Positions 8,663 through 17,150 of a stretch of 64,000 bases of DNA are shown piece after piece. A program made the position numbers and the translations under genes. Under the pieces are notes generated by a model, which made no database searches, was not told where the DNA came from, and saw only the letters and a list, made by a program, of their open reading frames with translations. Each line of letters opens with the position of its first letter. The stretch's first letter is position 1. The stretch is from JBAOHV01 sp963714875 (GTDB taxonomy: Bacteria; Actinomycetota; Acidimicrobiia; Acidimicrobiales; Microtrichaceae). The DNA lies in contig CAVQQI010000011.1 of the NCBI GenBank assembly GCA_963714875.1, positions 1,426,001 through 1,490,000 of the forward strand. The letters are read 5' to 3'.

Positions 8663-9091
8663 TCAGCTGTGGGTCCCGGGCGGGTCCGGGACGTCGAAGG
8701 AGCGCACGACCGACCGGTCGGAATCGAACGAACCGAGGTGGTCGAACTCGGCGAGGCTCACCCAACGGATCTCGTCCACCTCGTCGTCGGGCGAGAATCC
8801 CTCATCGTGCTCGACGGTCATCTCCCACCAGCGGACGACCTTGTCCTCGCCGCGTGCGGTCACGTAGCGGACCGTGTCGAGCTCGATGCCGAGCCGACAC
8901 CTCAGCCCGGTCTCCTCGGCGACCTCGCGCAGCGCCGTGTCCTCGTCACGTTCGCCGCGATGCGCCTTGCCCTTGGGCAGGCTCCAGTCGTCGTAGCGGG
9001 GACGGTGCACGACCACGATCTCGATCCCGGAGTCGGCTCGGCGCCACACCAGCCCACCGGCGGCACGCACCACACGCCCCGAACCGCTCAT
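8663..9091 (-). CDS. NUDIX hydrolase, MutT1-like
   Basis: Small hydrolase of 142 residues with an exact NUDIX box: G, five residues, E, seven residues, REVAEETGL. Likely cleaves oxidised nucleotides or other nucleoside-diphosphate-linked compounds. The ATG at 9091 overlaps the ppk1 stop (ATGA), fixing the start at MSGSGRVV. Mycobacteria pair mutT1 with ppk1 in the same way, but MutT1 there carries an extra C-terminal histidine-phosphatase domain that is missing here. Confidence 0.85.
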   Translation of the reverse strand: MSGSGRVVRAAGGLVWRRADSGIEIVVVHRPRYDDWSLPKGKAHRGERDEDTALREVAEETGLRCRLGIELDTVRYVTARGEDKVVRWWEMTVEHDEGFSPDDEVDEIRWVSLAEFDHLGSFDSDRSVVRSFDVPDPPGTHS

Positions 9092-11151
9092 CTCAACTCC
9101 ACCGTGGCGCGCTGCAGCGCGAGCTGCTGCAGCTCGACGTGGGTCTCCAGGGTGCCCCGGCGCGGCATCCGACCCCACTCGTCATCGTCCAGCAACCAGG
9201 CGAGGGTGTCATCGGCCAGGCTCACGGCCAGGATCTCGTCGATGCGATGACGGAGCTGGGGGTCCTCGATGGGCACCATGGCCTCGACACGACGGTCCAG
9301 GTTGCGCGGCATCAGGTCGGCCGAGCCCATGTAGTGCACCGGCTCACCGATGCCCCCACCGTTGGCGAATCGGTAGATGCGGGAGTGCTCGAGGTACCGG
9401 CCCAACACGCTGCGCACCGTGATGTTCTCCGACAGCCCGGGCACCCCGGCCCGCAGGCAGCAGATGCCCCGCACGATCAGGTCGACCCGGACGCCGTCGG
9501 TGGAGGCTGCGTACAGCTCGTCGATCATCCCGGCGTCGACCAGGCTGTTCATCTTCATGATGATGTGCCCGGTGCCCGCCGGCGCAGCCCGCTCGCGTCG
9601 GACCAGCTCGACGAGACCCGGACGCAGCGAGTGGGGAGCACACAACAGCCGCTCGTAGTGCACGTCTCGGGCGTACCCGGTGAGGTAGTTGAACAGCTGG
9701 CTCAGGTCCGAACCGATCTGCGGCTCGACCGTCAGCAGACCGATGTCCTCGTAGAGCCGCGCCGTGCGGGAGTTGTAGTTCCCGGTGCCGATGTGGCAGT
9801 AGCGGCGCACACCGTCCGCCTCGTCGCGCACCACCAGACAGGTCTTCGTGTGCGTCTTCAGCCCGACGAGGCCGTACACGACGTGCACACCCGCCTGCTC
9901 GAGTCGCCGCGCCCATTCGATGTTGCGCTCCTCGTCGAAGCGCGCCTTCAGCTCCACCAGCGCCACGACCTGTTTGCCCTGCTCGGCTGCGTGGATGAGC
10001 GAACCGACGATGGGGCTGTCACCAGAGGTGCGGTACAGCGTCAACTTGATCGTCAGGACCAACGGGTCGTTGGCGGCCTGGCGGATGAACTCCTCGACCG
10101 AGCTGACGAAGCTGTCGTAGGGGTGGTGCACCAGGATGTCGCCATCGCTGATGGCAGCGAAGATGTCACGCTCGCCCTCGTCCTCGTCGTGGCTCAGCCG
10201 GCGCTGGGTCACCGGCACGAAGTCCGGGTACTTCAGCTCGGGGCGCTCCATGTCGTACACCGCGAACAGCCCACCCAGGTCGACCGGCGCCGCGTGTGCG
10301 AACACGTCGTCGTCGGTCAGCTCCAGCTCGACGCGGATCAGTTCGAGCGCCTCGGCAGAGATGTCGTCCTCGACCTCGAGGCGCACCGCCTTGCCGAAGC
10401 GTCGGCGACGCAGCTCCATCTCGATCGCCGCGAGCAGGTCGTCGGCCTCCTCGTCCTCGACGGTGAGGTCCGCGTTGCGGGTGACACGGAAGCTCACGCT
10501 GTCGAGCACCTCCATGCCGGGGAAGAGCTGGGTGAGGTGCACCGCGATGACCTGCTCGAGCGGCACGAAGCGCTCGCCGTCCGGCAGCACGACGAACCGG
10601 GGCAGCAACGACGGCACCTTGACCCGGGCGAAGCGCCGCTCGCCGGTGTGCGGATCTCCGACGATCACGCCCAGGTTCAGCGACAACGTCGAGATGTAGG
10701 GGAACGGGTGGCCCGGATCGACCGCGAGCGGTGTGAGCACCGGGAAGATGCGACGTTGGAACTCGTCGGTGAGCCACTCCCGGTCGTCGTCGTCGAGCTG
10801 GGACCAGCTGGAGAAGCGAATGCCCACCTCTGCCAGGGACCTGCAGATGGGCCCCAGGAACAGCTCGTCAGCCCGGGCGGTCAGCCCGCGTGCCCGGGCC
10901 AGGATCGCCTCGAGCTGCTCCGAGGCGGTCATCCCGTCGACGCTGCGACGGGTGACTCCCGCCGCTACGCGCTCCTTGAGACCGGCGACACGCACCTGGA
11001 AGAACTCGTCGAGGTTCTGACTGAAGATCGCCAGGAACTTGACCCGCTCCAACAGCGGTGTCGCAGGATCCTCGGCAAGGGTGAGCACCCGCGAGTTGAA
11101 GTCCAACCAGGAGAGCTCACGGTTGAGGTAGCGGCGCTCGACGTCGGACAT
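9088..11151 (-). CDS. ppk1: Polyphosphate kinase 1
   Basis: Reversibly polymerises the gamma-phosphate of ATP into polyphosphate. At 687 residues it is of usual PPK1 length. The N-terminal domain begins RYLNRELSWLDFNSRVL and has QNLDEFFQVRVAGLK. The catalytic phospholipase-D-like domains include HHPYDSF, KLTLYRTS, LKARFDEERNI, GLKTHTK and CHIGTGNYN. Located next to the phosphate-uptake cluster and coupled to a NUDIX gene, consistent with a phosphate-storage role. Confidence 0.95.
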   Translation of the reverse strand: MSDVERRYLNRELSWLDFNSRVLTLAEDPATPLLERVKFLAIFSQNLDEFFQVRVAGLKERVAAGVTRRSVDGMTASEQLEAILARARGLTARADELFLGPICRSLAEVGIRFSSWSQLDDDDREWLTDEFQRRIFPVLTPLAVDPGHPFPYISTLSLNLGVIVGDPHTGERRFARVKVPSLLPRFVVLPDGERFVPLEQVIAVHLTQLFPGMEVLDSVSFRVTRNADLTVEDEEADDLLAAIEMELRRRRFGKAVRLEVEDDISAEALELIRVELELTDDDVFAHAAPVDLGGLFAVYDMERPELKYPDFVPVTQRRLSHDEDEGERDIFAAISDGDILVHHPYDSFVSSVEEFIRQAANDPLVLTIKLTLYRTSGDSPIVGSLIHAAEQGKQVVALVELKARFDEERNIEWARRLEQAGVHVVYGLVGLKTHTKTCLVVRDEADGVRRYCHIGTGNYNSRTARLYEDIGLLTVEPQIGSDLSQLFNYLTGYARDVHYERLLCAPHSLRPGLVELVRRERAAPAGTGHIIMKMNSLVDAGMIDELYAASTDGVRVDLIVRGICCLRAGVPGLSENITVRSVLGRYLEHSRIYRFANGGGIGEPVHYMGSADLMPRNLDRRVEAMVPIEDPQLRHRIDEILAVSLADDTLAWLLDDDEWGRMPRRGTLETHVELQQLALQRATVELR

Positions 11152-11213
11152 CCGCCGATCCTACCGAGCGCCCACGGCACCCCCGATCCGTGTGCGCGGT
11201 GGCGGAGCTGGCC

Positions 11214-11501
11214 TCAGCGGTTGGCGTACTCGTCCTCGCCCAGGTCCCACTCGAGCTGGATCAGCTCACGCTCCGCGTCGCGGTTGACCCGCTCCTTGTT
11301 GCGTCGGAACTGCGGATCGTGGGGCGGCAACAGCATCAGACGGGCGTTGACGCGCGGACGGAACTCGTCCACCACCCGCTGCTCGCCCCAGTCCCAGCGG
11401 ATCTCCCAGTGCGGGGCGACCGGCCCCAGGTACACGATCGTCGAGTGCGCCACGGGGGGCTCGGTCGGGGCGGCATCATCGAACGCTCGGTGATCAGACA
11501 T
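11214..11501 (-). CDS. Conserved hypothetical protein, 95 residues
   Basis: Small soluble protein without membrane segments. It has a Trp-rich centre (HWEIRWDWGEQRVVDEF) and a charged C-terminus ending EDEYANR. No family is recognised. It stands alone between ppk1 (62 bp away) and the HtrA-like gene. A GC skew toward third-position G/C, as in its neighbours, supports real coding. Confidence 0.6.
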   Translation of the reverse strand: MSDHRAFDDAAPTEPPVAHSTIVYLGPVAPHWEIRWDWGEQRVVDEFRPRVNARLMLLPPHDPQFRRNKERVNRDAERELIQLEWDLGEDEYANR

Positions 11502-11577
11502 GACCCGCCAGCATACTGCCGGCGGGTCACGTCACTGCACCGGAGGGCTCCGGCCGCACCTCCGATGCTGCGCCGGC

Positions 11578-13028
11578 TCAGTCGCCCGCGAGGGTGGCGG
11601 TGACGCTCTGGGTCTGCCCCGACCGTTCGATGACGACCTCGATCTGTTCGCCGACGGACTTGGCGCGCACCGCCTGGCCGACATCGGATGCGGTGCGGAT
11701 GCGCCGACCGTCGACCTGGACGATCACGTCGCCGGTCTGCAGCCCGGCAGCGGCCGCGCCGGAACCGGACTGGACCTTCTGCACGAAGGCACCGGCGGTC
11801 GCGGTGATCGAGAACCGCTGGGTGACGCTGGGGTCGACCGCCGAGACGTCGAGGGTCTCGACGCCCAGCACCGGGCGAGCACCTGCGACCTCCCGGCCGG
11901 ACTTCAGGTCGTCGATGATCCCCGTGATGGAGTCGATCGACAACGCGAACCCGACGTTCTGGGCATCGGCGAGGATGGCGGTGTTGATGCCGACCACCTG
12001 ACCGGCGGCGTTGAGCAGCGGGCCGCCGGAGTTGCCGGGATTGATCGCTGCGTCGGTCTGGATCAGCTCGGACAGCGTGTCGCCCGATGGCGAGCGGATC
12101 GACCGGTTGAGCGCCGAGACGATGCCGGTGGTGACGCTCGGCGTGTCGCCCAGGTTGAGTGCGTTGCCGATGGCGACGACGTCGTCGCCGACCTGCAGGT
12201 CGCCGGACGCCCCGAGCTCGGCCGGAGTGACCGGCTCGGTCAGACCTTCGGCCTGCACCAGCGCGACGTCGTACTCGGGGGCCGCGCCGATGACCCTGGC
12301 CTCGGCGGTCTGCCCGTCGGCGAAGTCCACCTCGATGGTGCGGGCGTTGTCGATGACGTGGGCGTTGGTGAGCACGAGCCCGTCCTCGGTCAGCACGACC
12401 CCGGATCCCGCTGCGTCGCCCTGGCGACTGCCGGTGTGCAGCGAGGCGACCGAGGGGCTGACCTTGTCGAGCAGGCCCTTCAGGTCGAGGTTCTCCCCCG
12501 CCATGCTGTTCGACGGGCGGCCCTGCTCGGCGACCACCGGGGTCGCCTGGGTCGAGGTCGCGTCCTGTCGGTCCCACAGCGCGGCGCCGACCACGCCGCC
12601 GGCGACGATCGCGCCGACCAGTCCGCCGACGAGCGCCGTGCGGATGTGACCACCACGAGGGGCCGGGCTGCCGCCGGGTGCGGTGCCCCCGGTGCCTCCG
12701 GGGCCGCACCGCCGGCACCGCCGGCGCCGCCGTTGCCACCCACAGCAACCGGCGGGCCGAACGAGGTCGGCGCGTACGGCGGCGGGGTGGCGGAGCCTGC
12801 GGGCGTCGCCCACCCGTGGTCACCCAGCGGCATCGACGAGGTCGGCGCCGACCCCGAGGTCGGCGGCATGGCCGGGCGGCCGGCGAGCGGCGGTGACGTG
12901 GGTCGGGCCGCGTCGGGCAGGACGGAATCCGGACGGACCGGGTCGGGCGTGCTGGAGGGAGGGTTCCACTGCGGCGGTGCGGAGGATGGTGTCGGATCCG
13001 ATGCCGGAGGGTGTTCGTTGTTCGCCAT
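11578..13028 (-). CDS. HtrA/DegP-like serine protease with PDZ domain, frame broken once
   Basis: Membrane-anchored quality-control protease. A Pro-rich cytoplasmic tail starts at the ATG at 13028 (MANNEHPP). A single membrane helix follows (ALVGGLVGAIVAGGVVGAAL), then a trypsin-like domain with His in LTNAHVI, Asp in YDVALVQ and Ser in GNSGGPLL, and a C-terminal PDZ domain (GAAAAGLQTGDVIVQVDG). The tail and the protease are in different frames. The switch falls in the GGC/GCC-rich repeat at about 12680-12740, and the length is 2 modulo 3, so one base is probably missing. The architecture matches mycobacterial PepD/HtrA proteins. Confidence 0.85.
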
Positions 13029-13269
13029 GGGTCGAGTATGCGGCATCGAGGGTCGCTGTCGACACGCCGGGGGCCTCAGTCCGAGAGCGCTCTCAGAGCC
13101 CCGTGAGCCGACCCTCAGACGGAGCGGGCCGGCAACGGTTCCCCGACGCGGAGCTCGCAGCAGCGTCACCTCGCGCCGAGGGCTCGCAGTGCGGTGCTCT
13201 GAAAGAACGCTCAGTCCCCGACATGTCCCGGGGAACAAAATGGCGGGTCAACACGTCAGACTCACCACT
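13029..13269. promoter_or_regulatory. Divergent promoter region between the HtrA-like gene and whiB
   Basis: This 241-bp gap serves two divergent genes. It contains a perfect 12-bp palindrome, GAGAGCGCTCTC, at 13083-13094, on the protease side. A second inverted repeat, TCCCCG and CGGGGA around an 8-base loop, lies about 50 bp before whiB. No clear -10/-35 pair is asserted. Confidence 0.4.
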
Positions 13270-13530
13270 ATGAAGGCACGAGCTGTCGATACACATTGGA
13301 TGTCGGTCGGGAACTGCGCCGACAAGCCACCGAGCCTGTTCTTCCCCTCCGACGGAGTCGGGGTGGACGTCGCTCGTCGGGTCTGCGCCGACTGTCCGGT
13401 CAAGTCCGAGTGCTTGGAGTACGCGCTCGCCAACCGCATCGATCACGGTGTGTGGGGCGGGACCTCGGAACGCGAACGGCGGCGCATCATCAAGGCCCGG
13501 TCGCGCGAGAAGGTCGCCCAGCACAGCTGA
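13270..13530 (+). CDS. WhiB-family iron-sulfur regulator
   Basis: Redox- or NO-sensitive 4Fe-4S transcription regulator of 86 residues, an actinobacterial hallmark. The four Cys ligands are in GNCAD and VCADCPVKSEC (C-x2-C-x5-C). The C-terminal GVWGGT turn and basic ERERRRI segment form the DNA- and sigma-binding part. The ATG at 13270 gives a normal WhiB length. The frame continues far upstream, but that extension has no WhiB-like sequence. Confidence 0.9.
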   Translation: MKARAVDTHWMSVGNCADKPPSLFFPSDGVGVDVARRVCADCPVKSECLEYALANRIDHGVWGGTSERERRRIIKARSREKVAQHS

Positions 13531-13594
13531 CCGGGCGACACCCGTTCCGAATGGCTGACCGAGCGCCACGCGCTCGGATCCGCCGTGGTCCGAC

Positions 13595-13792
13595 TCAGGT
13601 GTCCTTCGCTGCGGTGCCCTTGTCGACAGCCTTCTTGTCGTCACCCTCGTCGTCGTCCGCGCCTTCGGCGAGGCCGGACTTGAACTCCTTCTGGGCCTGA
13701 CCGAGGCTCTTGGCGAGCTTGGGGATCTGCGACCCGCCGAAGAGCACCAGGGCGACGATCACGACGATGATCCACTCGTTGCCACTGAACAT
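13595..13792 (-). CDS. tatA: TatA/E twin-arginine translocase subunit
   Basis: Pore-forming subunit of the Tat system that exports folded proteins. It has 65 residues: one N-terminal membrane helix (EWIIVVIVALVLFGG), the hinge GGSQIPKLAKSLG, an amphipathic helix, and an acidic then mixed-charge tail. It stands alone here with no tatC in view. Confidence 0.9.
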   Translation of the reverse strand: MFSGNEWIIVVIVALVLFGGSQIPKLAKSLGQAQKEFKSGLAEGADDDEGDDKKAVDKGTAAKDT

Positions 13793-13846
13793 GTCTGCAA
13801 CCCTACAGGTCCCATCGCTCGGAACAGCGTCGCAGGAGGTCGGGCC

Positions 13847-14486
13847 GTGACCCCATCGGAGTCCGCACCCGACCCGGCGCCGCGCGCCGCTGCCCAGCGC
13901 ACTGCCGCTCGGCTGGCTCGCCGCTCACTCGACCCGACGACACGATCAGCTGCCGAGGCATCGATCGCAGCGCTGGTGCTCTCGCTCGACGAGCTCCGCG
14001 AACCGGGCCGTATCGGGTCGTACCACGCCGCGGACGGCGAGGTGGACCTGTCGCCCCTCACTCCTGCGCTCCGGCTGCAGGGTTGGCGTGTGCACCTGCC
14101 GGTCATCGGGTCTGCGAACTCGATGCGCTTCAGCGAGTGGCCGCCCGGCGGGCAGCTCGCCCCCAACAGGTTCGGCATCCTCGAGCCGGTGCTCGACCCG
14201 TCGGGCCGGAACTGGTGGAACGGTGGAACGCTCCGATGGAACCGGACCTGTCGACGCGACGGAACTCGACGTGGTGGTCGTACCGTGTGTGGCGGTCGAC
14301 CCCTCCGGACACCGCCTGGGTTTCGGGGCGGGCTACTACGACCGGGCCCTCGCCGAGCCGAGCGAGGTGACCACGGTGGGCGTGGTGTTCGAGGTGCAGG
14401 TCGTCGACCGGATCGAGCCAGCGCCGTGGGACGTGCCACTGGACGTGATCGTCACCGAGTCGCGGGTGATCCGCCCGGATCGCTGA
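13847..14486 (+). CDS. 5-formyltetrahydrofolate cyclo-ligase, frame broken once
   Basis: Converts 5-formyl-THF to 5,10-methenyl-THF using ATP in folate one-carbon metabolism. The N-terminal half has the substrate-binding DPTTRSAAEASI region and GSYHAADGEVDLSPL. The C-terminal half in another frame holds VVVPCVAVDPSGHRLGFGAGYYDRAL, the family signature (read in two parts). The switch is near 14220 and the length is 1 modulo 3, so a single inserted base fits. GTG start at 13847 with GGAGG upstream. Confidence 0.85.
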
Positions 14487-14513
14487 GCTGCGGACAGCGG
14501 GGCGGACGACGCC

Positions 14514-14525
14514 GAGGGCGCCCTC
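14514..14525. terminator. Palindrome at convergent gene ends
   Basis: GAGGGCGCCCTC is a perfect 12-bp palindrome flanked by GCC and GGC. It overlaps the stop codon of the minus-strand whiB and lies 28 bp after the cyclo-ligase stop. It may act as a bidirectional transcription stop; there is no T-run. Confidence 0.35.
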
Positions 14526-14826
14526 AGGCGGTGCGGGTCTGCTGGGCCGCACGGGCCAGCGCACGCTGGCGGCGGATGCGGCGGCGTTCCCGCTCGCTCA
14601 GCCCACCCCAGATGCCGAACTTCTCGCCGTTCGCCAAGGCGTACTCGAGGCAGTCCTCGCGTACCACGCACCCCTGGCAGACCGACTTGGCCTCCTTGGT
14701 GGAGGCACCGCGCTCCGGGAAGAACAGGTCAGGATCGACGCCGAGGCAGTTGGCGAACATCTGCCAACTCTCCGCCTCCGCGACCTCGTCCATGTTCTCC
14801 ATGTCGTCCTCCGTAGCGTCGATCAT
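14524..14826 (-). CDS. WhiB-family iron-sulfur regulator (second copy)
   Basis: 4Fe-4S WhiB protein of 100 residues. The Cys ligands are in ANCLG and VCQGCVVREDC, followed by GIWGGLSERERRRI and a basic tail. The arrangement and acidic N-terminus (MIDATEDDMENMDEV) resemble WhiB1/WhiB2-type essential regulators. The ATG at 14826 is chosen for the strong GGGGGAGG ribosome-binding site 7 bases upstream. Two adjacent palindromes lie 49-81 bp upstream. Confidence 0.9.
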   Translation of the reverse strand: MIDATEDDMENMDEVAEAESWQMFANCLGVDPDLFFPERGASTKEAKSVCQGCVVREDCLEYALANGEKFGIWGGLSERERRRIRRQRALARAAQQTRTA

Positions 14827-14874
14827 GTCTGCCTCCCCCGGTCCTGTGCGGTTGGCCCCGCGGGCAGGAACCCA

Positions 14875-14907
14875 CAACGTCACGACGTTGTAATTACATC
14901 GATGTAA
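14875..14907 (-). promoter_or_regulatory. Twin palindromes upstream of the second whiB
   Basis: CAACGTC-AC-GACGTTG (14875-14890) and the perfect palindrome TTACATCGATGTAA (14894-14907) lie 3 bp apart in an AT-rich island. They are placed where a dimeric regulator could control whiB or the divergent space. The regulator is unknown. Confidence 0.5.
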
Positions 14908-15015
14908 GGATTCATACTGACCCTGTCGGCGCCGAAACGCAAGCCGATCTTGTGTTCCTGTTCACCTCGGGTCGCGGGCGCCGAACCGATGTCGGCCCAC
15001 GGCGCGGAGCGAGGG

Positions 15016-17019
15016 TCAGCGACGGGCGCGGAGCATCTGGCGCTTCTGCTCGATGAAGTCCACCAGCACGTAGTCGCCGAGCGTCTGGGGCGTGGTGAAG
15101 AACGCACGGCCGCCGTTGAGCTGCGTCAGCTGCTCGATGAAGTGCTGCAGGCTCCGATCCGGGTCCAACATGAAGGTGTTGATCCGGATGTCGTCGCGGG
15201 TGCAGCGAGCCACTTCGAGCATCGTCGCATCGACGGTCGCCCGCACCGGCGGGTAGTGGAACTCCGGCTCGCCGTAGCTGTTGATGTGGGCGGTCGGCTC
15301 ACCATCGGTGATCATCACGATCTGCTTGGTGCCGTGCTGGCGCGACAGCAGCTGACGGGCCAGCTGGAAGCCGTGCTGCATGTTGGTTCCGTAGACGAAG
15401 TCCCAGCTCACCTCGGGCAGTTGCTCGGCGGTGAGGACGCGAGCCACCTCGGAGAACCCGACGATGCCCAGGTAGTCGCGCGGGTACTGCATGGAGATCA
15501 GTGCGTGCAGCGCCATCGCGACCTTCTTCGCGGGCAGGAAGTTGTCGCGCATCGGCATCGACAGCGACAGGTCCAGCATCAGCACCGTGGAGGACCGCAC
15601 GATGTGCTCGGTCTCCTCGATCTCGAAGTCGTCGGGGATCAGATGCACAGGAGAGGTCTCGCCGCGCATGATCGCGTTGCGGATCGTCCGACCGATGCTC
15701 AGGTTGAACGGGTCTCCCCACTCGTAGGGCTTGGTCTGGTGGTTGCGTTCGTGACCGGTGCCGCGCGACTCCAGCTCGTGGGAGCCCAACTGGTCGCGAT
15801 CGAGCTTGGCGAAGAGCTCGGCCAGGGCGTTCTGGCCGAGCCGGCGCATGCCCTTGGGGGTCAGCTCCATGCGGCCTTCACGCTGTTCGACCAGTCCCGC
15901 CTCGGTCAGCATCTTGGTGATCTCGGCCATCCGCTCCAGGCTGGCGGCCGACTCGTCACCGAGCAGCTCCCGCACCCTGTCGACGTCTGCCTCTGCGAGC
16001 GCGCCGGGGTTGGGTGCGGAGCGCATGAGCTGTTCCAACTGGTCCAGATCACCGAGCTCGCCCATCAGCGCGTTCGCGCTGCCCATGTCGAGCGGGTCCA
16101 CCCCGTCGAACCGGTAGCTGTTGTCCCAGCCCGCGTCCGGCACCGCCTGGCGCAGGTTCTGCCCCAGCTGTTCGACCTGCCAGCGCAGGTCCATGTCCTC
16201 GAGCAGCTGGTCCGACAGCTGCTGGAGCTGTTGACGCTGCTCGGGGGTCATCGAGTTGAGCATCGCCTGCGCTGCGGCCATGCGGCGCGCCATGACCTCG
16301 AGCAGCTCGTCGAGGGTCTGGGGGTTCTCGGGGAAGAACTCACCGTGACGCTCCATGAACCCGTCGAAGTCCGGCTCCTCGCCCGCGGCGCGCTGCTCCA
16401 GCATGTGGTTCAGCTCGGCCATCATGTCCTTCATGGCGGCCATGTCCTCGGGGGACATCGAACCCATCGCACCGGACATCTGGTCGACGGTCTGCTGCAT
16501 CAGCTGCTGACGCAGCTGGTCGACCAGCTCCTCGAAGCGCTGCTGGGCCTCGTTCGATGCGAAGTCGTAGTGCTCCAGCCCCTTGACCTGGCCCGCCAGG
16601 TCCGGCGGCAACATGTCCAGCTCCAGGTGCTTGCCCGCGACGGACTCCTCGGTCAGCTCCTGTCGCCGTTGATCGCCGGCGGCCTTCGCCTGTTCGAGCT
16701 GGGCGTCGAGCTGATCGCGCTCCTGTTGGACGAGCTCACGCAGCTCCTTGGCGATGTCGTCGTAGACACCTCCCAGGTCGTACTGCTCCAGGGTCTCCTC
16801 GCGACGCTGGCGGATCTTGTCGAGCATCTCGCGGATGCCCTCGATGCGCTCGCCGTTGCGGTCCTCGAACCCCTGCTGCATCATGCGCCGCAGCGCCGAG
16901 TTCAGGTCCCCGTGGTAGAGCAGGTCGTCGGTCAGCTGCTCCATGACGTCGAGCGCATCGACGTCGTAGCCGCGCTGGGTGCCGTCCCACGGGGAGTACC
17001 GGAACCTCGGTCGCGCCAT
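15016..17019 (-). CDS. VWA-domain protein paired with an AAA+ ATPase
   Basis: 667-residue cytoplasmic protein. Residues from about 30 to 420 are helical and rich in Gln, Glu and Met, with coiled-coil character. The C-terminal third is a von Willebrand A domain with the MIDAS motif DLSLSM and the conserved Thr/Asp positions (TNMQHG, MITDGEPTA). Such proteins work with a ChlI/MoxR-type AAA+ partner, here the next gene upstream, 131 bp away. It ends with DFIEQKRQMLRARR. The process it serves is unknown; the neighbouring ATP-grasp/alpha-E/transglutaminase genes suggest peptide or protein modification. Confidence 0.8.
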   Translation of the reverse strand: MARPRFRYSPWDGTQRGYDVDALDVMEQLTDDLLYHGDLNSALRRMMQQGFEDRNGERIEGIREMLDKIRQRREETLEQYDLGGVYDDIAKELRELVQQERDQLDAQLEQAKAAGDQRRQELTEESVAGKHLELDMLPPDLAGQVKGLEHYDFASNEAQQRFEELVDQLRQQLMQQTVDQMSGAMGSMSPEDMAAMKDMMAELNHMLEQRAAGEEPDFDGFMERHGEFFPENPQTLDELLEVMARRMAAAQAMLNSMTPEQRQQLQQLSDQLLEDMDLRWQVEQLGQNLRQAVPDAGWDNSYRFDGVDPLDMGSANALMGELGDLDQLEQLMRSAPNPGALAEADVDRVRELLGDESAASLERMAEITKMLTEAGLVEQREGRMELTPKGMRRLGQNALAELFAKLDRDQLGSHELESRGTGHERNHQTKPYEWGDPFNLSIGRTIRNAIMRGETSPVHLIPDDFEIEETEHIVRSSTVLMLDLSLSMPMRDNFLPAKKVAMALHALISMQYPRDYLGIVGFSEVARVLTAEQLPEVSWDFVYGTNMQHGFQLARQLLSRQHGTKQIVMITDGEPTAHINSYGEPEFHYPPVRATVDATMLEVARCTRDDIRINTFMLDPDRSLQHFIEQLTQLNGGRAFFTTPQTLGDYVLVDFIEQKRQMLRARR

Positions 17020-17150
17020 GCGCCGAGGCTACTCCCCTGCCCTCGCGCCACACCGCCGGGCCAGCGAACGCCGATGATCGGCCCGAAGCGGGGGCGCCAG
17101 TGCACGCCAGGACACGCAGAAGCGCACCCGGTTCGTCGGTGTCGTGTCGG

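Noticed and set aside
8854..11493. A long plus-strand open frame opposite ppk1
   Set aside because: It is antisense to a well-conserved gene and has His/Arg/Gln-rich composition typical of shadow frames.
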